Below, one piece after another: positions 9,038-15,399 of a DNA stretch of 16,389 bases. The notes beneath the pieces are model-generated. The model had not been told where the DNA came from. It worked only from the letters and a program-made list of their open reading frames with translations, and made no database searches. The stretch comes from an uncultured Flavobacteriales bacterium (lineage in GTDB: Bacteria > Bacteroidota > Bacteroidia > Palsa-965), in assembly GCA_937974275.1 (NCBI GenBank), contig CALJIF010000140.1, positions 1-16,389 on the forward strand, written 5' to 3'. Positions within the stretch are counted from its first letter, which is position 1; each line of letters begins with the position of its first letter. The translations under genes were made by a program, and so were the position numbers.

Positions 9038-9462
9038 CGCTTTCGCGTTTTAAATATGCGCACAAACACCAATTTACCGTCCAGGTATTCTTCTGTTTTT
9101 GTATACGATTTATCGCATTTACGAACTTCTACTTTCCGCTTTCTCCCTTGCTGATCATAGGTAGTAACCGAGGAATACAATTCGTAACAATGTTTACCGT
9201 CGCGACCTAATTTCGTCACCCGGTATTGACGTTCCTGTTGCAACCCCGTAATGGAATCGAACGTAATAACTGTAGTGCGTGTCTTTTTATAATAATTATA
9301 CGGATCGATATTCCGGGTGGTACTTGTTTTCACCACCACCGTTTTTGCCAACGCACCGTTTGCATAATACATTTTCGTAACTTCTCGTTTTCGGTTTAAC
9401 TGAGCCGATAGCGGAAGCGAAACACCCATCAGAAAAAGCAGGAATAGGCAGTAAAAACGCAT
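9034..9462 (-). CDS. Small secreted protein of unknown function, first gene of the amidase-GH18-LRR operon
   Basis: A 142-residue protein. The start is ATG 9462; the codon before it is GTG (9463-9465), which would add one residue and is less likely. Signal peptide: MRFYCLFLLFLMGVSLPLSAQ. The mature part is rich in Lys, Arg, Thr and Tyr and has short beta-prone strings such as KMYYANGALAKTVVVK, TYDQQGRKRKVEVRK and TEEYLDGKLVFVRIF. These resemble the YYxNGxL / YDxxGR style of MORN-like (YwqK-type) repeats, with about three units. I do not recognise a named family. The stop overlaps the amidase start (ATGA), so coexpression is likely. It may be a small periplasmic or outer-membrane accessory to the lytic enzymes; that is inference from position only. 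Confidence 0.75.
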   Translation of the reverse strand: MRFYCLFLLFLMGVSLPLSAQLNRKREVTKMYYANGALAKTVVVKTSTTRNIDPYNYYKKTRTTVITFDSITGLQQERQYRVTKLGRDGKHCYELYSSVTTYDQQGRKRKVEVRKCDKSYTKTEEYLDGKLVFVRIFKTRKR

Positions 9463-9506
9463 CACTTAAAGATACAAATTCAAACGGAAAGCAGGATATT
9501 TACCCT

Positions 9507-9914
9507 ATGGTTCCCGATTTGCGAGCAGAATTACAGTACCGTACCTCCCGTTCCGGCGGCAAGGGCGGGCAAAACGTTAACAAAGTTTCCAGTAAGGTGG
9601 AAGTGCTGTTCGACGTGCATGCCTCTGCCCTTTTAACGGACGAACAAAAGCAGATTATTTCGGCAAAGCTCGCCACTCGCATAACGAAAGAGGGCATATT
9701 AAGTGTAACCGAAACCACCGACCGCTCACAATTGGAAAACAAACGCAAGGCTGTGCTCAAAATTCACCGCCTCATCCGCGACGCTTTAAAACCCGTAAAA
9801 AAGCGCAAGCCTACCACCATCAGCAGAGCCGCCAAAGCAGAACGCGTTAACGAAAAAAAGCACAAAGGAAAAATTAAAGCCGCAAGAGGAAAAGTGAGAG
9901 GTGGAGAGGATTAG
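9507..9914 (+). CDS. arfB: Alternative ribosome-rescue factor B (peptidyl-tRNA hydrolase ArfB)
   Basis: A 135-residue protein, close to the family length of about 140. The class-1 release-factor-like domain carries RTSRSGGKGGQNVNKVSSKVE, with GGQ at 20-22; the Gln side drives hydrolysis of peptidyl-tRNA in the ribosomal P site. LSVTETTDRSQLENK (65-79) is the usual second block. The C-terminal tail (about 95-135) is strongly basic (KKRKP..., KKHKGKIKAARGK), which in ArfB inserts into the empty mRNA channel of a stalled ribosome. There is no codon-recognition domain, separating it from RF1/RF2. The start ATG at 9507 has no clear Shine-Dalgarno, in keeping with the phylum. It is divergent from the secreted-protein operon, with 44 bp between starts, and converges on miaA. 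Confidence 0.94.
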   Translation: MVPDLRAELQYRTSRSGGKGGQNVNKVSSKVEVLFDVHASALLTDEQKQIISAKLATRITKEGILSVTETTDRSQLENKRKAVLKIHRLIRDALKPVKKRKPTTISRAAKAERVNEKKHKGKIKAARGKVRGGED

Positions 9915-9946
9915 GGGGGTAGTAACAGTCCCTGGAGGTTGCGGTT

Positions 9947-9974
9947 AAATCAACAATCCAAAATCAACATTCAA
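9947..9974. repeat. 14-bp tandem duplication between arfB and miaA stops
   Basis: Two adjacent 14-base copies, 9947-9960 and 9961-9974, agree at 12 of 14 positions (AAATCAACAATCCA versus AAATCAACATTCAA). The second copy covers the miaA stop region. A possible stem joins GGAGGTT at 9934 with AACCTCC at 9974, but the loop is about 33 bases and there is no T-run, so I do not call a terminator. Confidence 0.6.
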
Positions 9975-10830
9975 ACCTCCCCCATTCAATCTCCTCATCT
10001 CTTCTCCACCACGTCAACTGGCGCTTGGCTAAATTTCTGGTGTGTTGTTTAATTTTATCTACAGCTTCCTCCAACGTATACTTCCCGTCGAAATAATCAA
10101 ACAGCTCGGTGTAACCTACCGTTTGCAACGAGGATAAATGCCTAAACGGATATACATTTCGCGCTTCTTCCAATAACCCATTTCGCAGCATCGCATCCAC
10201 GCGTTCATTGATGCGCGCATACAACACTTCACGCGGCCAATCAATGGCGTACTTCTTCACCTTCCAGGGTAAAGTCTTGGTCTTACCGCTCAATTGTTGG
10301 GAATAGGGCTTTCCGCTGATATCGCAAACTTCCAAAGCACGAATTAATCGGGCGGGATTGTTCAAATCAACTTTTTGATAATACTCCGGATCGCGCGACT
10401 TCAATTCTTCCTGTAAATACGCAAGTCCTTTTTCCCGATACAACGTGTTCCACTTCTCCCTCACTTCCGGCAGTTTTTCGGGTAAGGCATCAAAACCGTA
10501 TAAAATTCCGTCCACATACATGCCGCTGCCACCGCACAATACAACCGTATCGTATTGTTGAAATAATTCGGTCAAGGTGTTACGCACCAATTGCGCAAAA
10601 CCGGCTGCATCCAACGGTTCGTGGATAGAATGTGTACCGATAAAATAATGTGGAACAGTGGCTAACTCACTCGCATCAGGTGCTGCGGAGCCAATGGGCA
10701 ATTCCTTATAAACTTGTCGTGAATCGGCAGAAACTACAACCGTGTTATGCTGCTGCGCTAAACGTATGGCCATCGCGGTTTTCCCGGAGGCGGTTGGTCC
10801 AATGACAACGAGCAGTTGTTTTTCAGGCAT
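9964..10830 (-). CDS. miaA: tRNA dimethylallyltransferase MiaA
   Basis: A 288-residue protein, a little shorter than the common 300-315. P-loop GPTASGKT at 11-18 and SADSRQVY at 34-41 (Asp36 is the expected general base contacting A37). GSAAP at 47-51 stands where many homologues have GTAKP. VLCGGSGMYVDGILYG lies at 97-112, RLIRALEVCDISGKP at 161-174, LQTVGYTELFDYFDG at 235-249, and the tRNA-binding TRNLAKRQLTWWRR at 264-277. It transfers dimethylallyl from DMAPP to N6 of A37 in tRNAs that read UNN codons, giving i6A. The start overlaps the stop of the PRiA4-like gene by one base (TAATG), so the two are translationally coupled. It ends convergently 49 bp from arfB. Confidence 0.96.
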   Translation of the reverse strand: MPEKQLLVVIGPTASGKTAMAIRLAQQHNTVVVSADSRQVYKELPIGSAAPDASELATVPHYFIGTHSIHEPLDAAGFAQLVRNTLTELFQQYDTVVLCGGSGMYVDGILYGFDALPEKLPEVREKWNTLYREKGLAYLQEELKSRDPEYYQKVDLNNPARLIRALEVCDISGKPYSQQLSGKTKTLPWKVKKYAIDWPREVLYARINERVDAMLRNGLLEEARNVYPFRHLSSLQTVGYTELFDYFDGKYTLEEAVDKIKQHTRNLAKRQLTWWRRDEEIEWGRFEC

Positions 10831-11516
10831 TAGTATTCTTCTTCTCCGTCACCAAATTGTGGCGCAAAATCATCATCGCTGCTTTCATCGGCATCATCTC
10901 CTCCTTCTTCACTTTCGCCTGATGCACCGGCAACATCCGTATCTTCTTCTTCTCCTTCTAATGCATCTTCTTCTCCATCATATTCTTCATCCACCACAAA
11001 TACTTTCTCACGCGCTTTTTTGTCTGCCTCATCTTCTTCATCATCCTCATCGTCTACAGGAGGTGCAATGACTTGTTTGTATTGCTTCGGCGCAATGCCG
11101 CCTTTTTTCACGCATTTCGGATATACAGCCTTTGGATCATCTTCCACAATCTTCATCAACTCAATCATCAACGTCCATTTCACGGCAGGATCGTACACGT
11201 AAATAAACTTCTGATGCGGATCATCGATAATAGAAGCGATCAATGTCTTCGACATTTTCAACGCCGGTAATTTTTTCGGCTTTCGGAAATCATCGTCGTC
11301 ATCGTCATCCTGCTGTACAGGATTCAAAGCAATCTCACGACCCTTGCGCCACATATCATCACTAACGTAAAAGGAAGCATCTTTGATACCATCAAAATCG
11401 ATGGCTTCCTGAATCGCACGGTGCAACACTTCAAAATTCTGTTTACCCTGAACGTCGATATCGCGGTAGATATCCTCGTCGTCCTCAAAAACAATCCGAA
11501 ATCTGTAAACTGCCAT
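10830..11516 (-). CDS. PRiA4 ORF-3 (IS1096 TnpR-like) domain protein with a very acidic tail
   Basis: A 228-residue protein starting at ATG 11516; an in-frame ATG at 11591 would add 25 residues running back through the divergent promoter region and is rejected. MAVYRFRIVFEDDEDIYRDIDV, then LHRAIQEAIDFD, and a second block IYVYDPAVKWTLMIELMKI with YPKCVKKGGIAPKQY at 132-146 match the PRiA4_ORF3/plasmid pRiA4b fold (YxYDxxxxWxxxI, YPxCxxGxGxAPP). The first acidic run (DDDDDD) lies at 70-76. The tail from about 152 to 228 is almost wholly Asp/Glu/Gly/Ser and probably disordered. The function of the family is not known; despite the IS1096 label nothing here indicates a mobile element. Coupled to miaA by a one-base TAATG overlap and divergent from ribD. 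Confidence 0.82.
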   Translation of the reverse strand: MAVYRFRIVFEDDEDIYRDIDVQGKQNFEVLHRAIQEAIDFDGIKDASFYVSDDMWRKGREIALNPVQQDDDDDDDFRKPKKLPALKMSKTLIASIIDDPHQKFIYVYDPAVKWTLMIELMKIVEDDPKAVYPKCVKKGGIAPKQYKQVIAPPVDDEDDEEDEADKKAREKVFVVDEEYDGEEDALEGEEEDTDVAGASGESEEGGDDADESSDDDFAPQFGDGEEEY

Positions 11517-11536
11517 TGTAAGTTTTTTAAGCGATA

Positions 11537-11544
11537 CGAAGGTA
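11537..11544 (-). promoter_or_regulatory. Candidate -7 box for the PRiA4-like/miaA pair
   Basis: On the minus strand the octamer TACCTTCG matches the Bacteroidota -7 consensus TAnnTTTG at all but one position and lies about 20 bases before ATG 11516. No TTG is found 19-21 bases further upstream, so the call is weak. Confidence 0.3.
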
Positions 11545-11547
11545 TTT

Positions 11548-11567
11548 AATTGTGAAGGAATTGTGAA
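11548..11567 (+). promoter_or_regulatory. Direct repeat AATTGTGAA x2 at 11-bp spacing in a divergent promoter region
   Basis: AATTGTGAA occurs at 11548-11556 and again at 11559-11567, exactly one helical turn apart, so both copies lie on the same DNA face. It sits between the divergent starts of the PRiA4-like gene (11516) and ribD (11616). It could be a tandem operator site; no regulator is known. Confidence 0.4.
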
Positions 11568-11615
11568 ACCTTTTTGTGGCTTTCCGAACACGCCGATGCA
11601 TTACCTTTACAGCCC

Positions 11616-12656
11616 ATGACGCCTGCTGATTATATGAAACAATGCCTGCATTTGGCCCGAAAAGGCGCAGGCTACGTCGCGCCGAATCCACTGGTGGGAT
11701 CGGTAATTGTGCGTAACGGTCAGGTAATTGGCGAAGGTTGGCACCGCAATTATGGTGGTGCACATGCAGAAGTAAATGCCATACAACAAGTAGCGGACGA
11801 ACGTCAGTTGACCGAGGCTACGTTATATGTAAATCTTGAACCGTGCTCGCATTTCGGCAAAACGCCTCCCTGTGCGGATTTGATATTAGAGAAAAAAATT
11901 CCGCACGTAGTCGTCGGCATGACGGACCCGAATCCGTTGGTGGCAGGAAAAGGAATTGATCGCCTGATAAAAAACGGAGTGACGGTCACCGCAGGAATTC
12001 TGGAACAGGAATGTGAGTTCTTGAACCGACGTTTTATCACATGGATCACCAAACACCGTCCGTACGTGATTTTGAAATGGGCGGAATCTGCTGATGGTTA
12101 TATCGATCATGTACGTGAAGATCATGACGGGCAACGTGCGTTAATATCAGGTGCAGCGGCGCATGAGCTCGTACACCAATGGCGTTCGGAAGAAAGTGCC
12201 ATCATGGTTGGAACGAATACCGTGCTGGCGGATAATCCGCAACTGACGACACGTTTGGTAACAGGCCCCAATCCGGTGCGCGTTACTTTTGATAGACAAG
12301 GACGCATTCCGACGACATCGAAAATTTTAGACGGCACTGCACCAACTATTGTGTTTAACAGTACACACGACTTGTTGACACCGGCAGCAGAATATGTGCT
12401 GATCGATTTCGAACATCAACCTCTCGCGCAAGCCTTGAGAGAATTGTACAGCAGAAATTTGCAATCGGTTTTGGTAGAAGGCGGAGCCGCACTGTTGCAA
12501 AAATTTATGGAATACGGCGTGTGGGATGAAGCACGCGTTATTGTTTCGAATAAAAATCTTGAAGGTGGAGTTCGCGCTCCGCAATTGCCGATTGCTCCAA
12601 GCACAAAAGAGATGATCGGGGATGATGAAGTTCGTTATTACTATCCGCAACGATGA
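11616..12656 (+). CDS. ribD: Bifunctional riboflavin-specific deaminase/reductase RibD
   Basis: A 346-residue protein. The start ATG 11616 gives MTPADYMKQCLHLARKGAGY, which aligns with the usual RibD N-terminus; 11574 would add 14 unrelated residues. The deaminase domain (1-145) has APNPLVGSVIV, HAEVNAI (zinc His50, proton shuttle Glu52), and EPCSHFGKTPPC (zinc Cys77 and Cys86). The reductase domain (from about 149) has VILKWAESADGYI, IMVGTNTVLADNPQLTTR and VLVEGGAALLQ. It deaminates the pyrimidine product of GTP cyclohydrolase II and then reduces the ribosyl chain with NADPH, the second and third steps of riboflavin synthesis. No other rib gene is adjacent, so the pathway is scattered in this genome. 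No FMN riboswitch is visible: the 99-bp region before it is too short. The stop overlaps the permease start by ATGA. Confidence 0.96.
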   Translation: MTPADYMKQCLHLARKGAGYVAPNPLVGSVIVRNGQVIGEGWHRNYGGAHAEVNAIQQVADERQLTEATLYVNLEPCSHFGKTPPCADLILEKKIPHVVVGMTDPNPLVAGKGIDRLIKNGVTVTAGILEQECEFLNRRFITWITKHRPYVILKWAESADGYIDHVREDHDGQRALISGAAAHELVHQWRSEESAIMVGTNTVLADNPQLTTRLVTGPNPVRVTFDRQGRIPTTSKILDGTAPTIVFNSTHDLLTPAAEYVLIDFEHQPLAQALRELYSRNLQSVLVEGGAALLQKFMEYGVWDEARVIVSNKNLEGGVRAPQLPIAPSTKEMIGDDEVRYYYPQR

Positions 12657-13519
12657 TCTGGCTTATTCTCAGCATGCTTTGCAACACCTTGCTGTTGTTG
12701 ATCCTGAAAGGCTTTGAGCGCTATAAAGTGAACATGTTTCCCGGAATTGTTGTCAACTATGCGGTAGCCGGATTACTTGGACTAACACTCAGCAACAGCT
12801 TTCCTCTGGTAGCGCAAGTTCCTTCTTCCGATTGGTGGTGGGCGCCGTTGTTGATGGGATCCTTGTTCATCAGCATCTTCGTACTCATCGGCCGAACAAC
12901 AGTAGAATCGGGAGTATCGGTGGCAACGGTAGCGAATAAAATGTCTGTCGTTGTTCCTGTTATTGCCGCAGTGTTTTTGTATCAAGAGCAATTGCAAGCT
13001 TTAAAAATTGTAGGAATACTTCTTGCCTTAGGTGCAGTTTATCTCACAACGTTACCTGCCGGACCACAGGCCAATAAAGGTCGCGGGCATTTATTACTTC
13101 CGGCATTGGTGTTCATTGGAAGCGGAATCATTGATGCGTTCGTTAATCATGTGCAGAAAGTTTTAGTGCCGGGCAATCTGATTCCGTTATTCATTTCGTG
13201 TTCGTTTTTAACGGCATTTGTCATCGGTAGTATGCGCCTCCTGTATCAGCGCAGTAAAAATCAAATTACTGTTTCATGGCGCGATGTTTTAGGAGGGTTA
13301 GTATTAGGCATTCCGAATTACTTTTCCATTTACGCCATAACCAAAGCGCTGGATGCACAATTGATGGACAGTTCGGCTTTGTATCCGTTAAACAACATGG
13401 GCATTGTAATGCTATCCGCAGTTGGAGCATTCGTGTTGTTTAAAGAAAAACTTTCCGTGTTAAATTGGACCGGCATTTTACTTGCCATGTTAGCTATCGG
13501 ACTCATTGCCATTTCGTAA
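12653..13519 (+). CDS. EamA/DMT-superfamily permease
   Basis: A 288-residue integral membrane protein with about ten predicted helices arranged as two repeats of five, typical of the drug/metabolite transporter superfamily. Clear segments are IWLILSMLCNTLLLLILKG at 2-20, GIVVNYAVAGLLGLTLS, WAPLLMGSLFISIFVLIG, VVVPVIAAVFLY, IVGILLALGAVYL, LLLPALVFIGSGIIDAFV, LIPLFISCSFLTAFVIGSM, VLGGLVLGIPNYFSIYAI, GIVMLSAVGAFVLF and WTGILLAMLAIGLIAI. VALKVGE-like family signatures appear as VLFKEKLS near the end of the second repeat. The substrate cannot be read from sequence. The ATGA overlap with ribD suggests a flavin or pathway intermediate as one possibility, since RibN riboflavin carriers belong to this superfamily; that is inference. 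Confidence 0.88.
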   Translation: MIWLILSMLCNTLLLLILKGFERYKVNMFPGIVVNYAVAGLLGLTLSNSFPLVAQVPSSDWWWAPLLMGSLFISIFVLIGRTTVESGVSVATVANKMSVVVPVIAAVFLYQEQLQALKIVGILLALGAVYLTTLPAGPQANKGRGHLLLPALVFIGSGIIDAFVNHVQKVLVPGNLIPLFISCSFLTAFVIGSMRLLYQRSKNQITVSWRDVLGGLVLGIPNYFSIYAITKALDAQLMDSSALYPLNNMGIVMLSAVGAFVLFKEKLSVLNWTGILLAMLAIGLIAIS

Positions 13520-14130
13520 TGACAACAGACACCTATCTTACGATTCAAGAAGAAGCTGTTGCAACGTTCAAAGACAAAGGCAGCAAGTTTATAGCGTATG
13601 CTTTTCCGATTACCAATGAATCGGATTTTAAACTACGACTGGAAGCGTTGCGTAAAGAGCATTTTAACGCCGTGCACCATTGCTTCGCGTATCGCCTGCA
13701 ACCCGATAAAAGTATTTACCGAAGTTCCGACGATGGCGAACCAACAGGATCAGCAGGCAAACCGATTTTGAATCAGTTGCTATCGAAAGACTTGACGCAT
13801 GTTGCAGTTATCGTGGTGCGCTATTTCGGTGGCACGTTGTTAGGCGTCAGCGGATTAATTCATGCGTATAAAGAAGCCACACGAATGGCGTTGGAAGCGG
13901 CAAGCATCGTAGAAAAAATAGTTTACGAAACATACCGACTAGAATTCCCGTACGACAGTTTACCTGCTGTAATGAAACTCATCAAAGACGAAGAACTAAT
14001 ACAGGAACAACAACAATTTGATTTGAGTTGCTCCTTGCAAATACAAGTTCGGCAACAGCAAAGTGCAGCGATAATGGCGAAACTGGAAGCCATCAACGGA
14101 GTGCAAAGCGAATACCTTGGACGTTATTGA
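13519..14130 (+). CDS. yigZ: YigZ/IMPACT-family protein (UPF0029)
   Basis: A 203-residue protein, the same length class as E. coli YigZ. The start ATG 13519 overlaps the permease stop by one base (TAATG); 13465 would add 18 residues overlapping the permease. N-terminal IMPACT domain: FKDKGSKFIAYAFP, HHCFAYRL at 53-60, the hallmark SSDDGEPTGSAGKPIL at 69-84, and VVRYFGGTLLGVSGLIHAYKEA at 99-120. The remainder (about 135-203) is the DUF1949-like ferredoxin fold. Eukaryotic IMPACT binds GCN1; the bacterial role is not settled and may relate to translation or nucleic acid binding. It converges on the thioesterase gene with a 7-base overlap of the coding ends. Confidence 0.93.
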   Translation: MTTDTYLTIQEEAVATFKDKGSKFIAYAFPITNESDFKLRLEALRKEHFNAVHHCFAYRLQPDKSIYRSSDDGEPTGSAGKPILNQLLSKDLTHVAVIVVRYFGGTLLGVSGLIHAYKEATRMALEAASIVEKIVYETYRLEFPYDSLPAVMKLIKDEELIQEQQQFDLSCSLQIQVRQQQSAAIMAKLEAINGVQSEYLGRY

Positions 14131-14534
14131 GGAAAATACGGTTGCAGCGCTTTTAAAAATGCTTCGGGTGGTGCACAAGGTTTTTTCGTTTCCGCATTTA
14201 CAAATACGAGAATAGTTTCACCTTCGTTCAAAAGGTCGCCGTTACGATTATACATTTCGTATTTGAAATGAATACGAGCAGTGGGCATAGCGATAATGCT
14301 GGTTTTCAAAATCAATTCATCATCGTACAACGCAGGTTTAAAATAGCGAATGCTGTAAGAATGAACCGGTAACAAAAATCCGGAGTCTTCCATTTCTTTG
14401 TAACTCCAACCTAAAGCGCGCAACGCCTCTACCCGACCAACTTCATAATATTCCGCGTAGTTACCATAATATACGTAGCCCATACGATCGGTTTCACCAT
14501 AGCGCACGCGAAGATTTATTTCAGCTGTAAACAT
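14124..14534 (-). CDS. Acyl-CoA thioesterase, 4HBT hot-dog family (YbgC/FadM-like)
   Basis: A 136-residue protein with a single hot-dog fold. RYGETDRMGYVYYGNYAEYYEVGRVEALRALG at 11-42 is the 4HBT active-site helix, with Asp16 as the predicted catalytic residue. SYSIRYFKPALYDDELILKT and an alternating beta strand HFKYEMYNRNGDLLNEGETILVFVN follow. Small acyl-CoA thioesterases of this type hydrolyse fatty or aromatic acyl-CoA to the acid and CoA in the cytoplasm. In Proteobacteria ybgC sits with tol-pal genes; here no such neighbours exist, so the physiological substrate is unknown. The end overlaps yigZ by 7 bases on the opposite strand, leaving no room for a dedicated terminator. It has its own plausible promoter (14557-14587). 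Confidence 0.93.
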   Translation of the reverse strand: MFTAEINLRVRYGETDRMGYVYYGNYAEYYEVGRVEALRALGWSYKEMEDSGFLLPVHSYSIRYFKPALYDDELILKTSIIAMPTARIHFKYEMYNRNGDLLNEGETILVFVNAETKKPCAPPEAFLKALQPYFPQ

Positions 14535-14556
14535 GTTATGTTCCGGTTAAGTTTCA

Positions 14557-14587
14557 CAAAGATGAAAGAATCGATTCTTTACGCCAA
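14557..14587 (-). promoter_or_regulatory. Candidate Bacteroidota promoter of the thioesterase gene
   Basis: Read on the minus strand: TTG (14585-14587), a 20-base spacer, then CATCTTTG (14557-14564), which differs from the -7 consensus TAnnTTTG only in its first base. The spacing fits the known TTG-N19-21-TAnnTTTG layout. It leaves a leader of about 15-20 bases before ATG 14534. Confidence 0.5.
14565..14580. promoter_or_regulatory. Perfect 16-bp palindrome, candidate operator
   Basis: AAAGAATCGATTCTTT is its own reverse complement and lies between the divergent starts at 14534 and 14623. It fills most of the 20-base spacer of the thioesterase promoter and touches its -7 box, so a bound dimeric repressor would block that promoter. 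No T-run follows in the direction of either gene, so it is not a typical terminator. Confidence 0.5.
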
Positions 14588-14622
14588 GATAAAACTGTAA
14601 ATTCAAGGCTCAGAACATTTTT

Positions 14623-15399
14623 ATGAAACGACTACTGCAAAGTTTAGGACTCACTATTTTGTTGCTTGCGGCAATCAACGGTTGTACGCACAAAGTACAT
14701 GTGACGAATGTGGAAGCCGGAACAGTTGCCATTCGCACAACCGATTCACTTAGCGACTCCGCAACACACGCCATTCTTTTACCTTATAAGTTAAGGCTTG
14801 ATAGCCAAATGAATCAGGTTTTAGGAACTGTTGAAATGGCAATGCCCAAAGAAACCGGCAAAACAGAAACATTGTTGGGCAATTGGGTAGCGGATATCTG
14901 CTTAGTGAAAGCCAAACAGTACTACCGATCCGATGACGGACAACAACCTGATATCTGTTTACTCAACAACGGAGGCTTGCGCACTTCTATTCCGCAAGGA
15001 CCTGTTACACGCGGAAAAATTTATGAATTGATGCCGTTTGATAATGAACTGGTCGTGCTTACGATTACCGGAAAAAAAGCTAAAGATTTATTTGCATACA
15101 TCGCTGCAACAGGAGGTCAGCCCTCCAGCGGATTTACCATGATCATCAAAAGCGACAAAACGCCCGGAGCAATTACCATTGGCGGACAACCATTTGATGA
15201 GAACAAAAACTACAAAGTGGTCACATCCGATTATCTGGCTTTGGGCGGTGATAAAATGAACTTCTTCAATGCACCGGTAAAGAACGAAGTAGTCGGAAAA
15301 AAAATTCGCGACGGATTGATTGAGTATTGTTTGGAACAAACACAAAAAGGATTGCCGTTAAAATCACAACTGGATAAACGCATTGCATATGAAAACTAA
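14623..15399 (+). CDS. 5'-nucleotidase C-terminal-domain lipoprotein
   Basis: A 258-residue protein with a lipoprotein signal MKRLLQSLGLTILLLAAINGC (lipobox INGC, Cys21). The rest is the 5_nucleotid_C domain seen in UshA-like enzymes: LLGNWVADICLVKAK at 84-97, DICLLNNGGLRTSIPQGPVT at 110-129, YELMPFDNELVVLTITGK at 134-151, GFTMIIK, and NYKVVTSDYLALGGDKM at 196-212. This domain recognises the nucleoside part of the substrate and contributes no metal ligands. The N-terminal metallophosphatase domain is missing and is the next gene, in an 11-base overlap, so the two together make a complete split enzyme. The order is reversed relative to the fused protein. By inference it is lipid-anchored in the periplasmic space and supplies substrate binding. 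Confidence 0.9.
   Translation: MKRLLQSLGLTILLLAAINGCTHKVHVTNVEAGTVAIRTTDSLSDSATHAILLPYKLRLDSQMNQVLGTVEMAMPKETGKTETLLGNWVADICLVKAKQYYRSDDGQQPDICLLNNGGLRTSIPQGPVTRGKIYELMPFDNELVVLTITGKKAKDLFAYIAATGGQPSSGFTMIIKSDKTPGAITIGGQPFDENKNYKVVTSDYLALGGDKMNFFNAPVKNEVVGKKIRDGLIEYCLEQTQKGLPLKSQLDKRIAYEN

Noticed and set aside
8795..9154. 119-codon plus-strand frame across the amidase/small-protein junction
   Set aside because: Antisense shadow of two real genes; composition is Arg/His/Phe-rich and domain-free.
9467..9474. TATCTTTA on the minus strand as promoter of the secreted operon
   Set aside because: It is only 4 bases before ATG 9462 and has no TTG at the proper distance.
9500..9760. 86-codon minus-strand frame over arfB
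   Set aside because: Shadow of the conserved arfB reading frame.
10742..11071. His/Leu-rich open frame on the plus strand (109 codons)
   Set aside because: It is the complement of the Asp/Glu-coding tail of the PRiA4-like gene; low complexity and no start signals.
10830..11516. Mobile element, because the domain is labelled IS1096 TnpR-like
   Set aside because: No terminal repeats, transposase or target duplication near it; the label is a family name only.
11602..11609. TACCTTTA as a -7 box for ribD
   Set aside because: The box matches well, but the nearest TTG is 25 bases away rather than 19-21 and the start would fall on the ATG itself; left uncalled.
11517..11615. FMN riboswitch before ribD
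   Set aside because: The region is 99 bp and shared with a divergent gene, and I see no RFN-type conserved stems.
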